NCBI GenBank assembly: GCA_016715815.1
Contig: JADJXN010000002.1
Coordinates: forward strand, 62,001 to 126,000
From: Oligoflexia bacterium
Lineage (GTDB): Bacteria > Bdellovibrionota > Bdellovibrionia > JABDDW01
Direction: 5' to 3'
Length of the DNA: 64,000 nucleotides
The notes beneath the pieces are model-generated. The model was not told where the DNA came from, ran no database searches, and saw nothing but the letters and a program-made list of their open reading frames with translations. This document shows positions 40,159 through 51,100 of this stretch, piece after piece. The stretch's first letter is position 1; each line of letters starts with the position of its first letter. Made by a program: the position numbers and the translations under genes.

Positions 40159-41922
40159 CTAGCTGGCGTGCTTTACTTTGTCTGATTTTTCTGCTTCGTA
40201 AGAGGAGTATTTTGTTTCTACTAGAATAGCGTTTTTGTTTTCATCATAATAGCCTTTTACTTTGTAGGCATTTAATACGCCGGACTTTCCTTTAACATGG
40301 GCTTTTATTGGCTCAACAATGAGACGCTCTTTTAATTCCTGATAAACTTCATTGCTAATTAATAAATCTGTTCCAAATTCTTTTGTCATAGATTCTATTC
40401 GAGAGGCTGTATTAACAGTGTCACCAATAACGGTATATTCCATTTTTTCAGTGGAACCAATGTTACCAGCAATAAGTTCTCCACAATGAAGGCCCATTCC
40501 CATTCTAATAGGGTCTTTACCTTTTTTAATTCTCTCTTCATTAAATTTTTCAAGGCGCTTTCTCATTGCAAGGCAGGCGCTTACAGCATTCCAAGTATCT
40601 TGTGGCTTTGAAATAGGCGCTCCCCAAACGGCCATAATGGCATCGCCAACATACTTATCAACTACGCCATGATGGCCTTGAATCTCTGCTACCATTGCAG
40701 TCATGTACTCGTTAAGCATTTCAACAACTTGCTCTGCGGTTAATTTTTCAGAAAGCGCGGTAAAGCCCCTTACGTCACTAAAAAATACAGTGGCTTTTTG
40801 GCGGTTCCCGCCCAATTTAATCTCACCCTTTAAAATGGCCTCCGCAATTTCTTTTGAGTGAAATTTATTAAATGTCTCTTTAAGCTTATCTCTTTCTGCA
40901 AGACCCGTAGTCATTTCACCAAAAGATTTTGTCAGCTCCGTAATTTCATCACGGCCTTTTGGATTTACTTTTATTTTAAAGTTACCTTTTGCGACTTCCC
41001 TTGTAAGAGAAACTAAATAATGTATGGGCTTTGTCATGGTTTGAGAGAAAAAATAAATAAATGAAAAAGATAAAAACAAAATAATTCCGGCAACCAAGGA
41101 AGATCTGTATTTTACTCTTTTTGCCGTTGCAAATGCTGTTTCTTCAAGCACTTGTGAGATAACACCAACTCCGCCCACGCCAATTTGCCTAAAAGCACCA
41201 AGGTATGATTTTAAGTCTTTATCAATAAAGCGCATTTGGTTGTTATTAGTAGTGCTTTCCATCATGGCCCGCACAATTTCAACATCTTTTAAATTTGCAC
41301 CCGTTGCTACCAACTCTTCTTTTGGGTGCGCCAGCACCTGACCGTCCTTAGCCACAAGATAAGATGTAATAACACCTTTTTTCCCATACGTTTGTATTAA
41401 CTTTGATTGATTAATAACACCAATCACTGACTTAATTACTTTTTTATTACTATCTATAACCAAAGGAAAGCTTAGCGTAATAAAACCTTTGTCCTGAATT
41501 TTTACTCTTTGAATATCAATTTCGCCATTCCATACCTTAGTCGAGGGTTTAAGAAATAAAAACTCATCCTTCAAGAACATACCCTCATTAGAGGCATAAA
41601 ATGCCTTTGTCGTCTTAGCATTAACCGTCCAAGTAGCTACAAATTGAATTTCTTTGTGGCGTATAAATTGTTGCTCAGAAAATTCAGCCTTTTGGACCTC
41701 TGTAATTGTAGTAAATGTATGTACAAGGTTATTAAAGTACTCATAAGTTTGACTTGCTAATTGTGCCGCGGCATCACTATTTGACTTTTGTATAAAGGCC
41801 GTTGTGTCATCAGTGAAAAGTTTTGTTGCCATAAAAACAACAGTGAGTGTGGCGGACACAAGAATGATTGCCATAATAGAAACAAGCTTAAAGCCTATTG
41901 GAATTTTTAAATTTTTAAACAT
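40159..41922 (-). CDS. Membrane class III adenylate/guanylate cyclase
   Basis: The 587-aa protein has two membrane helices (about 12-34 and 275-297) around an extracytoplasmic Cache-like sensor, a HAMP region (about 298-350), and a class III cyclase domain (about 380-540). Metal-binding aspartates are in FFSDVRGF and VGDAIMAVWG. The base-selecting TEKMEYTVIGDTVN carries Lys and Asp, consistent with adenylate cyclase. It should make cAMP on sensing a periplasmic signal. It is divergent from the FecR/beta-barrel pair at 42027. Confidence 0.9.
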   Translation of the reverse strand: MFKNLKIPIGFKLVSIMAIILVSATLTVVFMATKLFTDDTTAFIQKSNSDAAAQLASQTYEYFNNLVHTFTTITEVQKAEFSEQQFIRHKEIQFVATWTVNAKTTKAFYASNEGMFLKDEFLFLKPSTKVWNGEIDIQRVKIQDKGFITLSFPLVIDSNKKVIKSVIGVINQSKLIQTYGKKGVITSYLVAKDGQVLAHPKEELVATGANLKDVEIVRAMMESTTNNNQMRFIDKDLKSYLGAFRQIGVGGVGVISQVLEETAFATAKRVKYRSSLVAGIILFLSFSFIYFFSQTMTKPIHYLVSLTREVAKGNFKIKVNPKGRDEITELTKSFGEMTTGLAERDKLKETFNKFHSKEIAEAILKGEIKLGGNRQKATVFFSDVRGFTALSEKLTAEQVVEMLNEYMTAMVAEIQGHHGVVDKYVGDAIMAVWGAPISKPQDTWNAVSACLAMRKRLEKFNEERIKKGKDPIRMGMGLHCGELIAGNIGSTEKMEYTVIGDTVNTASRIESMTKEFGTDLLISNEVYQELKERLIVEPIKAHVKGKSGVLNAYKVKGYYDENKNAILVETKYSSYEAEKSDKVKHAS

Positions 41923-41985
41923 GCCAACTTCTATCGACGTTTAAGTTAATTTATTAAAATTTTTTAAGGTCTGGTTTTGGTCCGG

Positions 41986-42010
41986 TTTGATTAAAAATTA
42001 TGTAATCAAA
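41986..42010. promoter_or_regulatory. Dyad in the cyclase-FecR intergenic region
   Basis: TTTGATTA (41986-41993) and TAATCAAA (42003-42010) are perfect inverted halves with a 9-nt gap. The dyad lies 16 bp before the ATG at 42027, in the 104-bp space between divergent genes, so it may be an operator. No specific regulator can be named. Confidence 0.4.
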
Positions 42011-42026
42011 GACGATAAGTAAACCA

Positions 42027-43487
42027 ATGAAATCTAAGATTTTTTCCCACATTTTTGTAGTTTTAATTTCTCTGGGTGGGGCAAGCTTTTGCGCCCATCT
42101 TTTATATCTTGATATTTATGTTAATAAAACAACCATTGATGGGCTTAGCGAAGCAGGTCTAATTAAAGAAAAATATCAAACAGTAAAAAGAAAATTTTCT
42201 GAAAACATGTTGTGGGATTTAGTAGAAACCCAAGATAAACTTTACTGGTTTGATTCAATTCAAACAGCAGAAAAAGCTCAAGCTACAATTCAGCTTTTAG
42301 ATGGAAGTGAAATTAAACTTGGCCCCGCATCCCTTGTAGTGCTTGAAAAAGACAATGATCAACTTGCTCTTAACTTAAAAAATGGACAACTCGTTTTACA
42401 AGCAAGTCAGGGTACAAAAGATATTAAAGTTAATGGCGTAAATATTAATAATGACGAGGGAAACACTCTTACTCTTAATATAGACAAAGCTAAGGGGCAA
42501 CTCACTGCTGTTCAAACAACTGCAGACGGTACAGGTAAGCAAATTATTATTAATAAAGATGGTTCAACGGAGGAAAAGGAGCTTCCTGCAGTTCTTGAAA
42601 GCCCCGTTGCACTTTATCGAATTAATACAGATTTAGAGACTGAAAAAATAGATTTTTCATGGAACACAAAAAAGAAAGATAGCATTTTTGAACTGGCATT
42701 AGATGATAAATTTAAAAACATAATTAATTCAAAAACACTAAAAGAAAAAACAGCGCTTTCTATAAGTTTAAAAGCAGGCACCTATTACTGGAGAATTAAA
42801 ACAACGGGAGGCTTAACGAGTGAAGTAAGAATGTTTGATATTAATAAAATGCATACCCCTGAACTTATCGGCCCGTCCAAAAATGAGCAAATCACATACA
42901 AAAAAGATTTTCCCATAATTGAATTTAATTGGTCAAATGTAGCTAACAGTAAAAATTATTACTTTGAGGCCTCAACTGATGAGCAATTTAAAAACCTGCT
43001 TTTTCAGGAAGAGCTTATTCAAAATAAATTTAAAACATCAAAACTTGTTGATGGACCAATTTATTGGCGCGTTTCTTCTGTATATGACAAACAAAGAAAG
43101 CCAAGCTCAATATCAAAAATTGAAATTAAAAAACTTGTTGAACCGCTAACCCCGCGGCTGACAGCCCCAAGTTCTGATTTTGATGTAGAATATGAATATT
43201 TTAGTAAAAATAAAGGAATCCCGTTTAATTGGGAGCATGACGGTACTACTGAATATAAATTTGTAATTTCTGAGAGTAGCAATTTTGAAAAACCTTTATT
43301 TTTTGCCAAAACAAAAGAAAAAACGTATCTTCTTCAAGAAGCATTAAAAGAAGGCACCTACTATTGGGCTGTGGGTCATAAAAATTTAGATGGCCAGTGG
43401 GTTTATAAAAACCAAAGAAAAATTAAAATTGGATATTTAAAGCCGCCTCTTGCTGCGCCTGAATTTGAAATGGAAGAGGTGCAATGA
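42027..43487 (+). CDS. FecR-domain protein with fibronectin-like repeats
   Basis: The 486-aa protein has an N-terminal membrane anchor or signal (about 7-29), a FecR-like domain (about 75-145, with IQLLDGSEIKLGPASLVVL and LNLKNGQLVLQASQG), and three Fn3-like repeats, each with a GTYYWRI/GPIYWRVSS/GTYYWAVGH strand. It is probably periplasmic. The ATG has no Shine-Dalgarno. Its stop overlaps the next gene by 4 bp (ATGA), so the pair is translationally coupled. Confidence 0.75.
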   Translation: MKSKIFSHIFVVLISLGGASFCAHLLYLDIYVNKTTIDGLSEAGLIKEKYQTVKRKFSENMLWDLVETQDKLYWFDSIQTAEKAQATIQLLDGSEIKLGPASLVVLEKDNDQLALNLKNGQLVLQASQGTKDIKVNGVNINNDEGNTLTLNIDKAKGQLTAVQTTADGTGKQIIINKDGSTEEKELPAVLESPVALYRINTDLETEKIDFSWNTKKKDSIFELALDDKFKNIINSKTLKEKTALSISLKAGTYYWRIKTTGGLTSEVRMFDINKMHTPELIGPSKNEQITYKKDFPIIEFNWSNVANSKNYYFEASTDEQFKNLLFQEELIQNKFKTSKLVDGPIYWRVSSVYDKQRKPSSISKIEIKKLVEPLTPRLTAPSSDFDVEYEYFSKNKGIPFNWEHDGTTEYKFVISESSNFEKPLFFAKTKEKTYLLQEALKEGTYYWAVGHKNLDGQWVYKNQRKIKIGYLKPPLAAPEFEMEEVQ

Positions 43488-45781
43488 GCCGCTTATTATT
43501 AATCCTAATTTTATCTACTCTTCTTAGCTTTGTGGCACAGGCCAAAGACGTAAAGCTTAAGTGGAAGCCCATACCAGGTGCAAAAAAATATAAAATTCAA
43601 ATTTCAAACACGGATACATTTGAAAAAACCATTTTTGAAAAAACGCTAGAAACAAACCAACACTTAAAAGATTTAAAAAGCGGTATTTATTATTTAAGAG
43701 TTCAGGCCATAGATGCCAATAATATTTACGGCACTTGGAGTTCTCCGTTTAAACTTGTAGTAACAGCCCCCATAAAGCCTATTGAGAGCGAGGCAAAGCC
43801 TGAGTCAATTGGCATGGAACAAGTTCAAACTCAATGGAGCGCCCCTCAAGAAGCCGCCCCTAAATATTTAGTAAAAGTAATTAAAGACGGGAAAGAAATT
43901 GAAACCAAACAAACCTCAGACCCACAAATTGATTTTAAACCAAAATCAAAGGGTCATTATGAAGTAAAAGTGCAGGCGGCATTTGAAAATTATTTTGGTC
44001 CGCCAGTAACAGTAAAAAAATATGTTGTTAATGAACGCACACCTATTAAAAATTTAAACTCACAAAAAACGGTGGCTTTTAATTGGGAGCCAGTAAAAAA
44101 CGCAAAAAAATATAAAATTGAATTGTTTAAAACTAATTCTCGCTCACCAGCCAGTAATAACAAACCCTATATGGTTATTGAAACAGAAGATCCCAAGGCT
44201 GCATTAGGAAAACTACCACCAGGACAATACGTGGCCTCTGTTTCAACGGATACTTTAACACCTGTAACAGAATATAGTTTTGATATTAAAAAAGAAAAGC
44301 CTGTTGAGTTTGAAAAAGTGGATTTAAAATTTCACTACAACGTTAGAAGTATTGATTATTACACAAGGGTGCATGAGGCTGGAAAATCATCAAGCACTAA
44401 CACCGTGGGTGGTGAATTTGGATTTGAAGCAAACATGCAGCTTTCAAATTCTGCTTTTGGTCTTAGAGTTGAAGGCGCATGGGGCAACCTTTTAATTGAG
44501 CAACAACTTATTTCATTTAATGAGCTCAAATTTTCTGCAAGTTATAAGTGGTCCATCGCTAGGGAGTTTTACAATACAGAGATCACACCCTTTTTTGGTG
44601 CAAGGGCTTGGAGCATGCCCATAGTGATTAGAAGTGGTGGTTCAAGTGATAACAACTTACAAGTATTAGCCCCAACATTTGCGGGGCCCATTCTTGGTTT
44701 TGATGTTTTACATCCTCTCTCCTCAAAATGGGCTTTATTTTCACGCTTTCAAGTTTCAATGCCGCTAACACATTCAAATCTTACAAATGATGGGCTTAAC
44801 TCCCCTTTGGAGCCCACAGTAAATGGAAAAGTTGAATTAGGTGTTAAATATGCTTTAAAAAATAATTACCGACTTTTTGCAATGCTTGGCATGCAAGGAG
44901 ATCACTTTAGATACTACACAAGTAATGGCGCTCAAGGAAATAATTCTAGCGGAGAAACGACAGCTGAAATTTCTAGCACAAACGCAAGTGTGGGACTTGA
45001 AGTAACTGATGGAGCAGGAGAGTTTTCAAACTTAGAATCACCAAAATTTGAAAAGTTTTCTGAATTTGATTTATCAATGAGGTATCTATTAAGCCCCATG
45101 AGTTATCGCGCCTACTTGGCAGAAGTAGCACAAAGCAGTCAGGGCGGTGGTGGCAACGGCGCCCAAGCAAACCCGCGCTTTGATGGTGCATTTAGTGGGA
45201 ACATTGAACTTGAAACGAGAGGATACTTTCCCGGGTCAAAACATGGCATGCGGCTTATGGCAGGTTGGGGTGGCTATACCTACAATAATTTAACAATAAG
45301 TTACCCTGAGTATTTTGCTCAGTGGGCTTACAGATTTAACTTAGATCAGAGCAAAGCTTTTAGATTTAATAATTATTTTGGTTTTAGATCATGGCAAGTA
45401 CCTATAGTTACCATTGATAATTCCCCCCAAGGGCAGCATTTTTTCTCTCACAACCCACAACTTTTAGGATTGGCTGAAACTTTTGAAGTTACCTATGCCC
45501 TTAGCTCATCTTGGAAGTTAAAATTAAGTGCCGAGCTTTCCGTTCCCATACTTGCCACAAATAGAGACTCTGTGGTGGATAAAATAAAACCAGAATATAT
45601 GAGTTACAGAGCAGACTTTAATATTATTAAATCGTTTTCAAATGATCTTTCAATGGGGGCAGCCATAGGCTACAAAGCTGATAGACTTAATTACGTTCCA
45701 CTAAATAGTTTTAACAATATCTCATCAACAGCAGAGTTAAGCGCACCACTTGTCGGCGTGTTCGGAGTATATAGTTTTTAA
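43484..45781 (+). CDS. Fn3-like repeats plus outer-membrane beta-barrel protein
   Basis: The 765-aa protein has a signal peptide (about 1-20, ending AQA), two or three Fn3-like repeats (about 22-275, WKPIPGAKKYKIQIS and FNWEPVKNAKKYKIEL), and a long beta-strand-rich C-terminal region (about 280-765) ending in GVFGVYSF. It is likely an outer-membrane barrel with a periplasmic Fn3 extension. It pairs with the FecR/Fn3 protein just upstream, which uses the same repeat type. No function is known. Confidence 0.75.
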   Translation: MSRLLLILILSTLLSFVAQAKDVKLKWKPIPGAKKYKIQISNTDTFEKTIFEKTLETNQHLKDLKSGIYYLRVQAIDANNIYGTWSSPFKLVVTAPIKPIESEAKPESIGMEQVQTQWSAPQEAAPKYLVKVIKDGKEIETKQTSDPQIDFKPKSKGHYEVKVQAAFENYFGPPVTVKKYVVNERTPIKNLNSQKTVAFNWEPVKNAKKYKIELFKTNSRSPASNNKPYMVIETEDPKAALGKLPPGQYVASVSTDTLTPVTEYSFDIKKEKPVEFEKVDLKFHYNVRSIDYYTRVHEAGKSSSTNTVGGEFGFEANMQLSNSAFGLRVEGAWGNLLIEQQLISFNELKFSASYKWSIAREFYNTEITPFFGARAWSMPIVIRSGGSSDNNLQVLAPTFAGPILGFDVLHPLSSKWALFSRFQVSMPLTHSNLTNDGLNSPLEPTVNGKVELGVKYALKNNYRLFAMLGMQGDHFRYYTSNGAQGNNSSGETTAEISSTNASVGLEVTDGAGEFSNLESPKFEKFSEFDLSMRYLLSPMSYRAYLAEVAQSSQGGGGNGAQANPRFDGAFSGNIELETRGYFPGSKHGMRLMAGWGGYTYNNLTISYPEYFAQWAYRFNLDQSKAFRFNNYFGFRSWQVPIVTIDNSPQGQHFFSHNPQLLGLAETFEVTYALSSSWKLKLSAELSVPILATNRDSVVDKIKPEYMSYRADFNIIKSFSNDLSMGAAIGYKADRLNYVPLNSFNNISSTAELSAPLVGVFGVYSF

Positions 45782-45795
45782 TTTTTCCAAAACGT

Positions 45796-48066
45796 TTAAG
45801 CTGGTTTATTTTTCATCAGGTTTAATGCAGAACCAGCCTTAAACCATTGTATTTGCTCTTGGCTAAAAGAATGCTTTAAGGAAATCCTTTCATCTTGGCC
45901 ATTTGAATGCTTAATAAGCATTTCAACCTCTTTGCCCGGCGCCATTTTGTTCAAATTTACTAAACTAATTTTATCTGTCTCTTGAATTTTGTCATAATCA
46001 CTGGGGTTTACAAAAGTCAGGGCCAAAACTCCTTGCTTTTTCAAATTTGTCTCATGAATTCTTGCAAAACTTTTTGTAATAACAGCTGCTGCACCTAAAA
46101 ACCTTGGTGACATGGCTGCATGCTCACGGCTTGAGCCCTCACCGTAGTTTTCATCACCAACAACAACCCAACGTAAATTTTTACTTTTATACTCTCGCGC
46201 TACCTTAGGGATAGTTACACTTTTTTCTCCACTTAAAGCATTTGTTACTTTGCCCGACTCACCGGTGAAGGCATTAACTGCACCTAAAAACATATTGTCA
46301 CTTATGTTATCCAAATGCCCACGGAATCTTAACCACGGTCCCGCAGGGGAAATATGATCTGTTGTGCATTTACCCTTTGCCTTTAATAAAAGTGGAAGAT
46401 CTTTAAAATCTTTTCCGTCCCATGGCTTGAAGGGATCTAACAGTTGAAGCCTTTTGCTATCAGGCTTTACATTTACTTTTATATTATCTGCATTTTCACT
46501 TGGAGCTATATAGCCTAGATCTCCAGTGGCGTAACCTTTTGGTGGCAAATCTTCACCACGTGGTGGTTCAAAGCGTAGCTTTTTACCATTTTGATCTAAG
46601 GTGTCTGATAAAGGATTAAAACTAAGTCGGCCTGCAATACCCAAAGCCATAACAATGTCAGGGCTTGCTATAAAAGAAAGGGTTTCCGGGTTTGAATCAT
46701 TTCTTCCTCTAAAGTTTCTATTAAAAGAATTAATAATAGAATTCTTTTCACCTTCTTTTATGTCATCTCTTTTCCACTGGCCAATACAGGGTCCGCAAGC
46801 ATTTGCCAAAACAGTAGCACCAACATCATTAAATATTTTCATCTGGCCATCGCGTTTAATAGTTAAATGTATTTGTTCAGAGCCTGGGGAAACTAAAAAC
46901 GGTTGGGGCATTTTAATGCCTTTATCAAGGGCTTGTTTAGCAATATAGCTTGCCCTTTCAATATCTTCATAGCTTGAATTTGTGCAGCTTCCAATAAGGG
47001 CAGCTGAGAGTTTATCAGGATAATTTTTTTCTTTAATCTCTTTTGCAAACACAGAAATGGGACGGGCCACATCTGGTGAGTGCGGGCCTACTACATGGGG
47101 TTCAAGTTTATCTAGATCAAGCTCAATCACCTCGTCAAAATATTTGGACGGGTTTTTTTCTACATCACTATCGGCCTTTAAAAGCTCGGCATTTTTATCT
47201 GCTAGCTCAGCTATTTTTGTACGATTTGTAATTTTTAAATAATCAGACATGCGCTTATCATATGGAAAAATAGAAGTCGTAGCGCCAAGCTCGGCACCCA
47301 TATTTGTAATTGTGCCTTTACCTGTGCAACTAATAGAAGCAGCTCCCGGACCAAAATATTCTACAACTTTATCTGTTCCACCTTTTACAGTTAGTTTTCC
47401 ACAAAGCCATAAAATAACGTCTTTTGCAGATGTCCAACCATTCATTTTTCCCTTTAAATACACACCAATTATTTTGGGCAACTTTACTTCCCAGGCAAGC
47501 CCGGCCATTACATCAGCCGCATCAGACCCACCAACACCTATTGCACACATGCCGAGCCCACCGGCATTTGGTGTGTGTGAATCCGTTCCAATCATAAGTC
47601 CACCGGGGAAAGCATAGTTTTCTAAAATAACTTGGTGAATAATTCCTGCCCCCGGTTTCCAAAAGCCAATTCCGTATTTGTTACAAACAGATTGTAAAAA
47701 ATCAAAAACTTCTTGGTTTTCATTATAGGCTTGAGTGGTATCCACACTAGCACCTTTGCGCGCTAAAATTAAATGATCACAATGTACCGTTGATGGCACC
47801 GCCGTCGATTTTCTTCCTGACTGCATGAATTGCAGAAGTGCCATTTGTGCTGTTGCATCTTGCATGGCTACCCTATCTGGTCTTAATAATACAAAGCTAG
47901 AACCGCGTTTTAGTTCTTGGTTTTCATGATCAAGATGGCTATAAAGAATTTTTTCAGCAAGTGTAAGATGATCTCTGCCTAATTTTTTTTTAATTGAACC
48001 AAGCTTAGCCCTCATGTTGGAGTAAACTTTTTCAACTAATTCAGGTGTGGTTTCAATTTTAATCAC
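45796..48066 (-). CDS. Aconitate hydratase (mitochondrial-type)
   Basis: The 756-aa protein matches the aconitase family over its full length. The [4Fe-4S] ligands are in SCTNSS (GSCTNSSYEDI) and CGPCIG (NACGPCIGQW). VHCDHLI, the GTDSHTPNAGGLG segment and the swivel-domain GEGSSREHAAM are intact. It interconverts citrate and isocitrate in the TCA cycle. The start is a GTG at 48066 behind AAGGAGA. It lies 65 bp downstream of metH. Confidence 0.95.
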   Translation of the reverse strand: MIKIETTPELVEKVYSNMRAKLGSIKKKLGRDHLTLAEKILYSHLDHENQELKRGSSFVLLRPDRVAMQDATAQMALLQFMQSGRKSTAVPSTVHCDHLILARKGASVDTTQAYNENQEVFDFLQSVCNKYGIGFWKPGAGIIHQVILENYAFPGGLMIGTDSHTPNAGGLGMCAIGVGGSDAADVMAGLAWEVKLPKIIGVYLKGKMNGWTSAKDVILWLCGKLTVKGGTDKVVEYFGPGAASISCTGKGTITNMGAELGATTSIFPYDKRMSDYLKITNRTKIAELADKNAELLKADSDVEKNPSKYFDEVIELDLDKLEPHVVGPHSPDVARPISVFAKEIKEKNYPDKLSAALIGSCTNSSYEDIERASYIAKQALDKGIKMPQPFLVSPGSEQIHLTIKRDGQMKIFNDVGATVLANACGPCIGQWKRDDIKEGEKNSIINSFNRNFRGRNDSNPETLSFIASPDIVMALGIAGRLSFNPLSDTLDQNGKKLRFEPPRGEDLPPKGYATGDLGYIAPSENADNIKVNVKPDSKRLQLLDPFKPWDGKDFKDLPLLLKAKGKCTTDHISPAGPWLRFRGHLDNISDNMFLGAVNAFTGESGKVTNALSGEKSVTIPKVAREYKSKNLRWVVVGDENYGEGSSREHAAMSPRFLGAAAVITKSFARIHETNLKKQGVLALTFVNPSDYDKIQETDKISLVNLNKMAPGKEVEMLIKHSNGQDERISLKHSFSQEQIQWFKAGSALNLMKNKPA

Positions 48067-48131
48067 GCGTCTCTCCTTAAAAAGGGCAATATTGTAATTA
48101 TATTACTTTTATTCTGTTAGAGAGAGTCTAG

Positions 48132-51100
48132 TCAACCACCAACACCAAAGTAGGTGCATGCTGGGTGGCTAAATACAATTGCAGAAACACTGGCTTCAGG
48201 ATCCATCATGAAGCCCTCTGTCAATTCCACACCAATGTCTTGTGGTTTTAGAATTTTGAAAAGTTTCGCTTGATCATCTAGCACTGGGCAGGCCGGGTAA
48301 CCGAAAGAATATCTTTTGCCGCGGTATTTCGCCTGAAATCTTTCCATCATAGTCATATCTAAAGGATCAGAAAATCCCCACATCCCTCTTATTTTAGAAT
48401 GTAAATGCTCCGCAAAAGCCTCTGCCGTTTCAAGAGCTAGTGCTTGAAGCACATGGCTTTTTAAATACTCTCCATTTTCTTTAAGCTCTGTGGACCACTT
48501 TCTAATTCCATCACCTGCGGTAACTACAAACATACAAATATTATCTGCTCTTTGGGAGCCAAGAGGGTTAACATAATCAGAAAGGCAAAGCCCATTTACT
48601 TTTGCCTGCCGTGGGAATTCAAAAGTTTCAATTGGTTTTGGCGAGCGGTCAGGCTCTGCCGGAGCTCGCCTTAATTTTTCTGATTCAACGTAAGAATATA
48701 AAAATAATGAGTTTTCATTACTAGCCGCTTCAAAAAATTGAAACACCGCTTTTGGCTTTAAATTTTTCTTTTTCCATTCTTTTTTAAGATCATCTACTGT
48801 TTCAACAATCTCTAAAACTTTTTGCCCACTTTCATCGGACTTCAACGCTCGCCAATTTTCTTCCTCAACAAGCTTTACCAAAGAACCTTTCACACCCAAG
48901 TGACGGCCATAAAGCATGCGGGGGTTTACAAAGGCCCAAATGTGATCAAGGGGCACATTGGTTAAAACATGACGGTCATAATCTGGCGGCATAGCAGTGT
49001 TTTCTTGTAAGGCAATGGCGGCAGATCTTGTTTTTGTTGCAGCTAATTTTTCTACTTTTTCAAAGTCTGCAGCATGCCCCTCACTTTTTTGCTTTTCTAA
49101 AAGAGCTGTTTTTAATTTATTAAATTTTTCTTTATCAATTATTTGTTTGGCAAGCTCTAGGCCCTGCATTGCATCTTTTGCATAAACAACTGTTCCTGCT
49201 TGGTAAGCAACTGCAATTTTTTTATTAGTAAAGTTTTCTGTCAATGCAGCTCCACCAACTAAAATGGGAACATTTATTTTTGATAGGGCCATATCTTGCG
49301 CAGTGGAGACCATTTGTTGTGCTGATTTTACTAATAAACCTGAAAGGCCTACCATATCTGGCTTGTGATCTTTAACGGCTTTTATAATTTCCTCTGGTGG
49401 TATTTTAATTCCTAAATTGATTACTTTAAAGCCGTTGTTAGATAAAATTATTTCTACTAGGTTTTTTCCGATATCATGCACATCGCCTTTAACGGTTGCT
49501 AAAATAACTTTTCCCCGCACTGAGGCGTCTGTCTTTTCCATAAACTGCTCTAAAAAGCCCACTGCGGCCTTCATAGATTCAGCGCTTTGTAAAACCTCTG
49601 CCACAATGAGTTCATTATTATTAAAAAGCCTTCCCACCTCATCCATACCCTTCATTAAGGGGCCATTAATAATTTCAAGGGGGCTCATGGATTTTAATAA
49701 AATTTCTAAATCATTAGTTAAGCCTTCTTTGGTTCCTTGCACTATGTAAAGCGATACTCTTTCTTCCGGAGTTAGTTTAGCAAGGTCTGCATTTTCAGCC
49801 TTTTTACTTTTCTTTTCTCTGAAATAGGCAGTGAAGGCCGCAATTTTTTCGTCATTGCAATGGTATAATAAGTCATCACAAAGTTTTTTTTCTTCATCGG
49901 GAATACTTGCATAACGCTCAAGCTTTTCTGAGTTAACAATAGCCATATCAAGACCCGCCTGAACACAGTGATATAAAAACACACTGTTTAAAACTTCTCG
50001 GCCCGCAGGAGGTAAACCAAACGACACATTTGAAATTCCAAGAACTGTTTTTGTTAGTGGGAACTTTTTCTTTATTAGTTTTATTCCTTCAATGGTTTCA
50101 ACAGCGGAACCTACATATTGCGCGTCACCCGTAGCACACGGGAATACCAACGGGTCCCAATAAATATCATAAGGCTTAACGCCATATTTTTCTGTTAATA
50201 GCTTATAAGAACGCTCTGCAATTTGCAGCTTTCTCTCACGAGTCACTCCCATTCCCTGGATGGGGTCCTCATCAATAGTTCCCACTACAAGGGCTGCCCC
50301 ATAAAGTTTTGCAAGGGGCACTACTTTTTCAAAACGCTCTTCACCATCTTCAAGGTTAATTGAATTTAAAATAGATTTTCCTTGGCAGTAGGGAAGGGCT
50401 AGTTCAAAAACTTTTTCGTCAGTAGAATCTAGCATCAAAGGGGCGCGTACCATTTTAATTATATGTTTTAAAAATTCTTCCATATCACGCTTTTCATCAC
50501 GGTCTGGGTTGGCCATGCAAATATCTATGACTTGGGCCCCTTGGCGAACTTGTGCACGAGCTATCTCAGCCGCTTCTTCATATTTTTCTTGTTGAATAAG
50601 TTCTTTAAACTTACGACTTCCAATGACGTTAGTGCGTTCGCCAACAATAACGGGGCGAATATCTTGGTTGACTTCTAAAAAATCAATTCCTGATAAAAAA
50701 GAAACTACTTTTGGTTGAGCCACCCTTGGTTTTAGTTTTTTTGCTGCCTCACTAAAGGCTGCAATGTGCGCAGATGTTGTACCACAGCACCCGCCAATTA
50801 AATTAAGCCAACCAGACTCACCAAAACGCAAAAGCACTTGGGTCATCATCTCAGGAGTCTCTAAATATTTTCCATCTTCATCGGGAAGACCTGCGTTTGG
50901 AACACAAGCCACGTTAAAGCGAGTTAGTTGTGCTAAAGAGCGCACATGGTCTGTCATAAACTCTGGGCCTGTGGCACAATTAAGACCAATGTATAAAAGT
51001 TCAAGATGTTCCAAACTTGTAGCAAGGGCTTCAATACTTTGCCCGGCAAGCATGGTTCCCATGGGTTCAATGGTGGCAGAAACAGCTACAGGAATTTTTT

